Assembly: GCA_002398825.1 (NCBI GenBank)
Contig: DHBS01000016.1
Coordinates: forward strand, 1 to 5,001
Direction of reading: 5' to 3'
Length of the DNA stretch: 5,001 nucleotides
From: Syntrophomonas sp. UBA4922
GTDB taxonomy: Bacteria > Bacillota > Syntrophomonadia > Syntrophomonadales > Syntrophomonadaceae
The notes under the pieces: generated by a model
Told to the model about the DNA's origin: nothing
The model's input: the letters and a program-made list of their open reading frames with translations, nothing else
Database searches by the model: none
In this document: positions 1-5,001 of the stretch, piece by piece
How positions within the stretch are numbered: the first letter of the stretch is position 1
How the letters are laid out: every line of letters starts with the position of its first letter
Position numbers and translations under genes: made by a program

Positions 1-352
1 GAGCGGCAAAGCGGTTCAGCCCTTGATGCGGTTTTATAAAATCGATCTGCAAGATCTGGTGGTGATTTATGATGATATGGATCTGCCCCCCGCCGCGTTG
101 CGTATCAGGGCTACCGGCGGCAGCGGAGGGCACAAGGGAGTCGCATCCATTATTGAGATGCTGGGCTGTCAGGATTTTGCGCGTATCCGCATTGGAATCG
201 GCCGTCCCCCCCATGGCGTGGTGGAATGGGTATTATCAACACCTCTCCCCGAAGAAAGACCTGATTTGGAAGCCGCAGTTAACAATGCAGCAGATGCAGT
301 GGAGTCTTGGGTAAAAGAAGGTCTGCTCAAAGCCATGAACCGATTCAACTAG
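1..352 (+). CDS. pth: Peptidyl-tRNA hydrolase, C-terminal part (5' end outside window)
   Basis: This is the 3' portion of a bacterial peptidyl-tRNA hydrolase gene. The enzyme is cytosolic and cleaves the ester bond of peptidyl-tRNAs released from stalled ribosomes, recycling the tRNA. The frame is open from base 2, giving about 116 residues plus a TAG stop at 350-352. A full protein is usually about 185-200 residues, so the N-terminal third, with the catalytic His and first Asn, is missing. The fragment opens with SGKAVQPL, matching the family's SGxAV segment. It continues with VVIYDDMDLPP, whose first Asp (codon 71-73) corresponds to the catalytic Asp93 of E. coli. Then comes the GGSGGHKG loop, where most homologues have GGHNG; the Asn114 equivalent is Lys here (codon 134-136). 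The RIRIGIGRPP segment is also typical. The ATG/TTG codons near 23-28 are internal, because homology continues upstream of them. The next gene's promoter begins 5 bases after the stop. Confidence 0.95.
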   Translation, partial: SGKAVQPLMRFYKIDLQDLVVIYDDMDLPPAALRIRATGGSGGHKGVASIIEMLGCQDFARIRIGIGRPPHGVVEWVLSTPLPEERPDLEAAVNNAADAVESWVKEGLLKAMNRFN

Positions 353-356
353 CCCC

Positions 357-387
357 GTATAATCACCTGACGCTATAGGGGACAATA
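357..387 (+). promoter_or_regulatory. Candidate sigma-F (forespore) promoter of the fin-like gene
   Basis: GTATA (357-361) and GGGGACAATA (378-387) are separated by exactly 16 bases. This fits the published B. subtilis sigma-F consensus GYWTA-N16-GGNRANAHTW at every specified position. The site starts five bases after the pth stop and lies 33 to 63 bases upstream of the TTG start of the zinc-ribbon gene. Transcription would be expected to begin around 393-396. In B. subtilis, fin is known to be switched on by sigma-F in the forespore, so position and motif agree. I did not see a good sigma-G -10 element (CATnnTA) at the same place. The motif match is seen directly; its activity is inferred. 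Confidence 0.75.
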
Positions 388-400
388 TCAATAAAAATAA

Positions 401-416
401 TGTCAGGGGGCTGACA
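401..416 (+). promoter_or_regulatory. Ribosome binding site presented in the loop of a 6-bp hairpin
   Basis: TGTCAG (401-406) and CTGACA (411-416) are perfect inverted repeats around a GGGG loop (407-410). The Shine-Dalgarno-like AGGGGG (405-410) therefore occupies the loop and the top of the stem, ending nine bases before the TTG at 420. This purine run is the only good ribosome binding site near that start, which is why TTG 420 was chosen. The hairpin would sit near the 5' end of an RNA made from the sigma-F promoter. It is too short, and lacks a following T run, to be a terminator. Any effect on translation is inference. Confidence 0.5.
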
Positions 417-419
417 GAA

Positions 420-587
420 TTGAAGATTTATCATACCTGTGAGTGTTGTGGCCGCATCCACAAGACCTCGGAAATTGAAGGCCAAACCGGCATTGTTGAG
501 TTGTATGACCTCTGCCAGGAGTGTGCCGAGGAAATTGGGGTAGTTCCGGTTCAAAATCAGGGAAGCGGCCGGCATTATTATAATTGA
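420..587 (+). CDS. fin: Short zinc-ribbon protein, probable Fin-family anti-sigma-F factor
   Basis: This is a 55-residue protein starting at TTG (420-422) and ending at TGA (585-587). AGGGGG lies nine bases upstream, and there is no in-frame ATG nearby. Two cysteine pairs, C7-x-x-C10 (with an extra C9) and C32-x-x-C35, predict a small zinc ribbon; no signal peptide or membrane segment is visible. Position between pth and mfd, the two CxxC pairs and the sigma-F promoter upstream all match Fin (YabK, DUF2757). In B. subtilis, Fin binds and inhibits sigma-F in the forespore, helping the change to sigma-G. The protein is shorter than the B. subtilis one (about 76 residues). The spacing between the cysteine pairs is only 21 residues, so the middle segment is reduced. 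The stop overlaps a TTG in the mfd frame. The gene is very likely real. The Fin assignment rests mostly on context, and an unrelated zinc ribbon remains possible. Confidence 0.72.
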   Translation: MKIYHTCECCGRIHKTSEIEGQTGIVELYDLCQECAEEIGVVPVQNQGSGRHYYN

Positions 588-700
588 AAAGCCTGAAATT
601 TTTAGGATCTATGGTTCTTCAGGCAACCGATTGTAAATATGATATCAGTATGAAGACTGGAATAATCAGTGGAGGCTATCTACAGCGTCCACCTTTGTGT
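588..700 (+). other. Probable untranslated leader of mfd
   Basis: The mfd frame is open across these 113 bases back to a TTG at 584 that overlaps the fin-like stop (TTGA), but the stretch does not look coding. Only about one third of its codons (13 of 39, counted by hand from 584) end in G or C, against 17 of 29 just downstream. The translated residues also fall outside the usual Mfd N-terminus. A perfect TATAAT lies at 579-584, just before it, but I see no convincing -35 box 16-18 bases upstream. It is therefore only a weak candidate for a vegetative mfd promoter. A GGAGG at 671-675 has no start codon at useful spacing. Confidence 0.4.
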
Positions 701-3700
701 ATGGGGGAACGGAGATTGGATAACAGGTTGATCACTGAAGTTTTTAAACACCTGCAAACCCGGCAGAATGTGGTCTTAAGCGGCCTTGCCGGCAGCGGCA
801 AAGCTTATTTTCTGCAGCAGCTGGTAAAGGTTGCAGCGGGGAAATGTCTGTGCCTGGTGCCCGGTGAAGAAAAAGCCTATGATTTGCGGGGGCAGCTGCG
901 GGTTTTTACAACAGACGATCATATTCATCTGTTCCTGGGACGTGACTTTGTATTTCTCAAAGAGAACTACTCCCAGGCGGAAGGGAGCAGAGTGTCGGCC
1001 TTGCAGGAGTGCCTCTATCACACGCGCCGCAATGGTTTTATAATCTGTACCCCCGCATCTTTTATGCATTACATGATGCCGCCCCAACAGATGATGAACA
1101 AGACCATCAAAATAAACCAGACCCAGGACTATTCCCGCGATCAGCTGCTGAGAGAGCTGGTCGGCATAGGTTACCGCCGGGTGGCCGTTGTGAACCAACC
1201 CGGAGATTTCTCGGTCAAGGGCGGAATTGTTGATATTTATCCGCTGGGGGCATCAACCCCTTATCGCCTGGAGTATTTTGGCGACATGGTCGAATCAATA
1301 CGACGTTTTTCTACTGATAGCCAGCGTTCAGCGGGACGTGAAAAGCAAGTTTTCATACCCCCGGCAGATGAGCTCAGCGGCTCGCTGGAGGCCACTCTTC
1401 TCGACTATCTGCCTGAGCAGGCGGTGCTGTTTATTGACGAACCGCGGGATTTTATCAAGTCATATCAGAAAAACCTGCGCGGTTATCGAGAAACCATTAA
1501 GGAAGCCCATAAGCAGACCCAGGCGGTCAGAGCATTGCCGCTGCTCGGTGTAGATGCCTTGCAAGGACTTCTCAAGGCCAGGCCGGCCGTATATCATTCC
1601 TTTTTTCCTGGGAATATTCCCCAGGTCACCACTGCCATGCTGCACCATTTTGCCCAACAGGATATGGAGCCGTTTTACAGCGATGAAGACAAACTGATAG
1701 CACGTCTCAAAGAATGGCATCACCGGGGGTTTGAGATTAAATACGCAGTCAGGGCCCGCAGAACCAGGGAAAAGTTGCAGGCCTTATTGCTGGATAATGA
1801 ACTGCCCCGGCCTGAGTTCATAGACAACCCGTCCGGAAAAGGATTCATCAGTTCGGATTTTAAGGTGGTATTGCTGACGGAGCGGGATATCTGGGGCCGG
1901 GTCAAAACGCGCCAGGCCGCCCGCAAGAGCCAAAGCAATCAGGAAAGGATATTGTTAGAAGAACTGACCACCGGGGACTATATCGTACATGAACATTACG
2001 GGATTGGAATCTTTCGGGGAATCACCCAGGTGGAGCAGCACGGCGTGACCCGGGAGTATATCCTGCTCCAGTATGCAGGAACCGACCGGTTATATTTGCC
2101 GGTGGAAAAACTGGACGTTTTGTATAAATATAATGCTCCCGAAGATAAAAATCCCCGGCTCAGCAAATTGGGCGGCACAGAATGGGAGCGCACCAAAGCC
2201 CGGGTGGCGCAGTCTATCCAGGAAATGGCGGAAAAACTCCTGGTTTTGTATGCCAGCCGCCAGGCCCGGGAGGGTTACGCTTTTTCCAAAGACACCCCCT
2301 GGCAGCAGCAATTTGAAGACGACTTCAACTACCAGGAAACCCCGGATCAAATCCGGGCCATACAAGATGTAAAACGCGACATGGAAAGCCCGCGGCCGAT
2401 GGACCGCCTGATATGCGGCGATGTAGGCTATGGTAAGACTGAAGTGGCCATGCGGGCTGCTTTTAAGGCGATAATGGACGGCAAGCAGGTTGCAGTCTTA
2501 GTGCCCACCACTGTATTGGCAGAACAGCATTATAATACATTTAAAGAGCGATTTCGCAGCTTCCCCGCTGAAATCGAAGTGTTGAGCCGGTTTAAAACCT
2601 CAGCCGAGCAGAAGCGGGTAATTGCTGATGTTAAAAAGGGCCTGGTAGATATCGTCATCGGCACCCATCGTTTGCTGTCCATGGATGTGGGCTATAAGGA
2701 TTTGGGCCTGCTGATCGTTGATGAAGAGCATCGTTTTGGAGTGGCGCAAAAAGAGAAAATCAAGATGTTCAAAGAGATGGTGGATGTACTGAGCCTTTCC
2801 GCTACGCCTATCCCGCGCAGTCTGCATATGTCTTTGACCGGGCTGAGAGACCTGAGCATTATTGAGACCCCGCCGCCAGGCCGCTATCCCATCACCACTT
2901 ACGTAATGGAATATCGCGACGACATCGTCGATGAAGCCATCCGCAATGAATTGGACCGCAATGGACAGGTTTTTTTCGTCCATAATCGCATCGAAGGCAT
3001 TTACCGGGTGCAGAAGCGCCTGGAGGAAATGCTTCCCGGGGTTCGTATCGCAGTAGGTCATGGCAAGATGCCGGAAGGTAAATTGGCAGCCATCATGAGC
3101 GACTTTATAAAAGGCGAGTATCAGCTATTGCTCTGCACCACCATTATCGAATCCGGTTTGGATATGCCCAATGTCAATACCATCGTTGTAGATGATGCGG
3201 ATAAAATGGGCCTGGCGCAGTTATACCAGCTGCGCGGCCGGGTGGGGCGTTCACACCGTATTGCCTATGCTTATCTGACCTATCACCCGGATCGCGTCCT
3301 CAACGAAAACGCGCAAAAGAGACTTAATGCTATCCGGGAGTTCAACGAGCTGGGGGCGGGGATGAAAATAGCCCTGCGCGACCTGGAAATCAGAGGAGCC
3401 GGCAATATTTTAGGCCCCGAACAGCATGGCTACATTCAGGCCGTGGGGTTCGACATGTATTGCCGCCTATTGGAGCAGGAAACCTCGCGCTTGCGCGGCA
3501 ATCCCGTCACTCAGAGCAGCGGGCCGATGGTAGATGTGGACATTGATTATTACATCCCGGATGCTTATATTCCCGACCCCGGGGTTAAGATTCGCATTTA
3601 TCGGCGTTTATTGCTGGCAACCTCGGAGGAGGACATTGAGGAAATCAGGGCTGAGCTTAACGATCGCTTCGGCAAGCCCCCGCGGCCGGTGGAAAATTTT

Positions 3701-3922
3701 CTGCAGATTACCCTGTTGCGTCTCATGGCCAGGGATAAAGAGATTAAATTACTGCGCCGTAAAGGCAAGCAGATTGAGATTCAACTGGAGAAAAATCTGC
3801 CCCATGATGTGCAGCAGAACCTGGGCGGCTACCAGATCCGTAAATTAAACGCCCACACCCTGGTGGTCAGGCCCGAGGGCGATGCCCTGCAAACCCTGCA
3901 GCGGGTCTTGCAGATGATATAG
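701..3922 (+). CDS. mfd: Transcription-repair coupling factor Mfd
   Basis: Mfd is a DNA translocase that pushes stalled RNA polymerase off damaged DNA and recruits UvrA for nucleotide excision repair. From ATG 701 the protein has 1073 residues. A UvrB-like N-terminal module (about 1-300) carries GLAGSGKA (28-35) and the UvrA-contact segment, with K173, R189 and F193 at the places of E. coli R165, R181 and F185. The CarD-like RNA polymerase interaction domain (about 420-490) begins GDYIVHEHYGIG. The translocase core has Walker A GDVGYGKT (573-580), DEEH (674-677), SATPIPR (700-706) and QLRGRVGR (843-850). The TRG motor motif (about 880-925) includes EIRGAGN, and a D7-like C-terminal domain follows. 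The protein is somewhat shorter than B. subtilis Mfd (about 1177). The start is uncertain: ATG 701 fits family length and codon use but lacks a ribosome binding site. Alternatives are TTG 584, ATG 611 (AGGA only three bases upstream) and ATG 650. The reading frame is unbroken. Confidence 0.97.
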   Translation: MGERRLDNRLITEVFKHLQTRQNVVLSGLAGSGKAYFLQQLVKVAAGKCLCLVPGEEKAYDLRGQLRVFTTDDHIHLFLGRDFVFLKENYSQAEGSRVSALQECLYHTRRNGFIICTPASFMHYMMPPQQMMNKTIKINQTQDYSRDQLLRELVGIGYRRVAVVNQPGDFSVKGGIVDIYPLGASTPYRLEYFGDMVESIRRFSTDSQRSAGREKQVFIPPADELSGSLEATLLDYLPEQAVLFIDEPRDFIKSYQKNLRGYRETIKEAHKQTQAVRALPLLGVDALQGLLKARPAVYHSFFPGNIPQVTTAMLHHFAQQDMEPFYSDEDKLIARLKEWHHRGFEIKYAVRARRTREKLQALLLDNELPRPEFIDNPSGKGFISSDFKVVLLTERDIWGRVKTRQAARKSQSNQERILLEELTTGDYIVHEHYGIGIFRGITQVEQHGVTREYILLQYAGTDRLYLPVEKLDVLYKYNAPEDKNPRLSKLGGTEWERTKARVAQSIQEMAEKLLVLYASRQAREGYAFSKDTPWQQQFEDDFNYQETPDQIRAIQDVKRDMESPRPMDRLICGDVGYGKTEVAMRAAFKAIMDGKQVAVLVPTTVLAEQHYNTFKERFRSFPAEIEVLSRFKTSAEQKRVIADVKKGLVDIVIGTHRLLSMDVGYKDLGLLIVDEEHRFGVAQKEKIKMFKEMVDVLSLSATPIPRSLHMSLTGLRDLSIIETPPPGRYPITTYVMEYRDDIVDEAIRNELDRNGQVFFVHNRIEGIYRVQKRLEEMLPGVRIAVGHGKMPEGKLAAIMSDFIKGEYQLLLCTTIIESGLDMPNVNTIVVDDADKMGLAQLYQLRGRVGRSHRIAYAYLTYHPDRVLNENAQKRLNAIREFNELGAGMKIALRDLEIRGAGNILGPEQHGYIQAVGFDMYCRLLEQETSRLRGNPVTQSSGPMVDVDIDYYIPDAYIPDPGVKIRIYRRLLLATSEEDIEEIRAELNDRFGKPPRPVENFLQITLLRLMARDKEIKLLRRKGKQIEIQLEKNLPHDVQQNLGGYQIRKLNAHTLVVRPEGDALQTLQRVLQMI

Positions 3923-3933
3923 AAAGTATAAAA

Positions 3934-5001
3934 CTATTCCTCGACAGAACCCCGGCCCTGTAAATAAGTGCGGCGCAGCTTGAAATCGATTTCGATTTCA
4001 TAGGGTATGCTGGCAAATTGAGCCGGCCAATCCGCTTCAAGGTTTTCCCAAAGGGCCGGTTGTTGGCGCTGTATGGCCTGGCCCCACCCCAAAATATCAC
4101 TTTGGCAGGCTTGCGCTTTTCGGAGGCAGGCCTCTACATCGCTCTGGATGGCAGCGTTGGCTTGTTGTTCAAAAAGCCCCAATTGGCTAAGATCGAAGAG
4201 GATGTGGGGATAAGCCACTTCGTAGATATTTCCTTCAGCAGTTATGGTTATTCTCATTTTAAGCTGCCCCTGATTGAGAACCGGTTTCACCACGGCGGTG
4301 GAGTTGATGGTTTCCAGGGTTTGCAGACTCTGCTCCCCCGGCCTGGCCGGGTCGGGCAGGTTGATGACGAAGAGCCCGCCCCGGGTATTGCTCTGCATAA
4401 AATGATAGCCGCGGCTTTCCTGTTCATTGAGCGATCCCACCATCTGTTTCCCGCGAAAAACAGCCAGTCCGCTGATTGACAGGCGATCCTTGCCTTCGAA
4501 ACTTTCGATCTTCACCTGTGGCAATACCGGTTCGACGCCTGCTGTGCTCACCTTGTAGAGGAACTCCTTGATGGTAACCGGACTGTAAAGCCCGATTTGA
4601 GCCTCCTGGGCCTGAATCATCTTAACCAGCGCTCTGCCAGCGGTATCTTCTGGCGCCGTTTCGGTTTTTAGAACCTCCTCCGGGGTGGAGTTATAAGCCA
4701 GGAACAGCAGCGATACTTCTCTTACCGCGTTGGTTCTGGCCAAATGGTCCAGAAACAGGCTGATATCGCGGCGGGCGATATTTTCTCCGATGATGAAGGT
4801 CTCTGCCATGCTCCATACTGGATCCCGGGGCAGCGAGGTGGCCATTATCTGCTCAGCGCTTGAGAAAGTAGGCCCTGACGCACTGCGTACCAGGAATTTG
4901 GGGGCATCGTCGTCATCGGCTTGCGGCGGTAATGCAAACTGACCGCTGGAAACGACCCGGGTTCCATCCGGGCTTATGTCCAGGCCATGCGCAACCGCTG
5001 C
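3934..5001 (-). CDS. Ger(x)C family spore germination lipoprotein (N-terminus outside window)
   Basis: On the minus strand, 355 residues are visible from the window edge to the TAG at 3934-3936. The frame is open to base 5001, so the ATG at 4843-4845 is internal. Residues upstream of it (AVAHGLDISPDGTRV) match the family's conserved 'xxGIDxDxxGxYRV' opening. Ger(x)C proteins are the C subunits of GerA-type germinant receptors. They are lipoproteins on the outer face of the spore inner membrane, where they act with A and B subunits in nutrient sensing. Diagnostic segments include ETFIIGENIAR, PVLPQVKI, GLAVFRGKQMVGSLNEQESRG and, near the end, SDILGWGQAIQ (from about residue 301) and FKLRRTYL. 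The signal peptide and lipobox cysteine should lie about 15-30 codons beyond the edge. A DDDD run (4906-4917) sits in the N-terminal domain. The gene converges on mfd with an 11-base gap; partner A and B genes would be expected upstream, beyond base 5001. Confidence 0.93.
   Translation of the reverse strand, partial: AAVAHGLDISPDGTRVVSSGQFALPPQADDDDAPKFLVRSASGPTFSSAEQIMATSLPRDPVWSMAETFIIGENIARRDISLFLDHLARTNAVREVSLLFLAYNSTPEEVLKTETAPEDTAGRALVKMIQAQEAQIGLYSPVTIKEFLYKVSTAGVEPVLPQVKIESFEGKDRLSISGLAVFRGKQMVGSLNEQESRGYHFMQSNTRGGLFVINLPDPARPGEQSLQTLETINSTAVVKPVLNQGQLKMRITITAEGNIYEVAYPHILFDLSQLGLFEQQANAAIQSDVEACLRKAQACQSDILGWGQAIQRQQPALWENLEADWPAQFASIPYEIEIDFKLRRTYLQGRGSVEE

Noticed and set aside
353..381. 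Inverted repeat CCCC(G)TATA / TATAGGGG after pth, as a possible terminator
   Set aside because: It has a bulge, a 12-base loop, only eight pairs of which half are A-T, and no following T run. Both arms coincide with the sigma-F promoter boxes, which explain the sequence better.
584..586. TTG as the preferred mfd start
   Set aside because: The overlap with the upstream stop is attractive, but there is no ribosome binding site, third-position GC is low across the extra 39 codons, and the added residues exceed the normal family N-terminus. It is kept only as an alternative.
631..666. TTGTAA followed by AATAAT as a vegetative promoter for mfd
   Set aside because: The spacing of 24 bases is far from the usual 16-18.
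2600..3061. 153-codon minus-strand open frame inside mfd
   Set aside because: It lies wholly within the conserved helicase core of mfd, and its translation shows no recognisable motif; it is a shadow frame. The same applies to 776-1198 (-).
4018..4479. 153-codon plus-strand open frame opposite the Ger(x)C gene
   Set aside because: It is antisense to a gene with clear family motifs and has no ribosome binding site or recognisable domain; it is a shadow frame.
4843..4845. ATG as the start of the Ger(x)C gene
   Set aside because: The frame stays open to the window edge, and the upstream residues match the conserved N-terminal domain of the family. Starting here would remove the lipoprotein signal and the opening strand.

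Overview
The window looks like a stretch of chromosome from an endospore-forming member of the Bacillota, probably a clostridial lineage of moderate GC content. Three things point to this: the gene order pth - fin-like zinc-ribbon gene - mfd, which is conserved in spore formers; a Ger(x)C-type spore germination lipoprotein gene; and a sequence upstream of the fin-like gene that matches the forespore sigma-F promoter consensus at every specified position. I cannot assign a genus from sequence alone.

Layout. Bases 1-352 (+) are the 3' part of pth (peptidyl-tRNA hydrolase); its 5' end lies outside the window. Bases 353-419 are a short intergenic region holding the candidate sigma-F promoter (357-387) and a small perfect hairpin (401-416) whose loop is the ribosome binding site of the next gene. 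Bases 420-587 (+) encode a 55-residue protein with two CxxC pairs, read here as a short Fin-type anti-sigma factor starting at TTG. Bases 588-700 are probably untranslated, although the mfd frame is open through them. Bases 701-3922 (+) are mfd, the intact transcription-repair coupling factor and the dominant gene of the window. After only 11 bases, bases 3934-5001 (-) carry a convergent Ger(x)C germinant-receptor subunit gene, whose N-terminal end (signal peptide and lipobox) lies beyond base 5001.

How the genes relate. pth (ribosome recycling and peptidyl-tRNA clearance) and mfd (removal of stalled RNA polymerase and recruitment of nucleotide excision repair) are housekeeping genes. The small gene between them appears to have its own forespore promoter, as expected for Fin, which in Bacillus subtilis helps switch the forespore from sigma-F to sigma-G. 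Read-through from that promoter could also carry mfd transcription into the forespore. The Ger(x)C gene belongs to a separate, oppositely oriented unit with a spore-germination role. I saw no mobile element, CRISPR array, tRNA, rRNA or plainly novel system. The main points of interest are the sigma-F promoter, the short Fin, and several residue-level oddities in Pth and Mfd.
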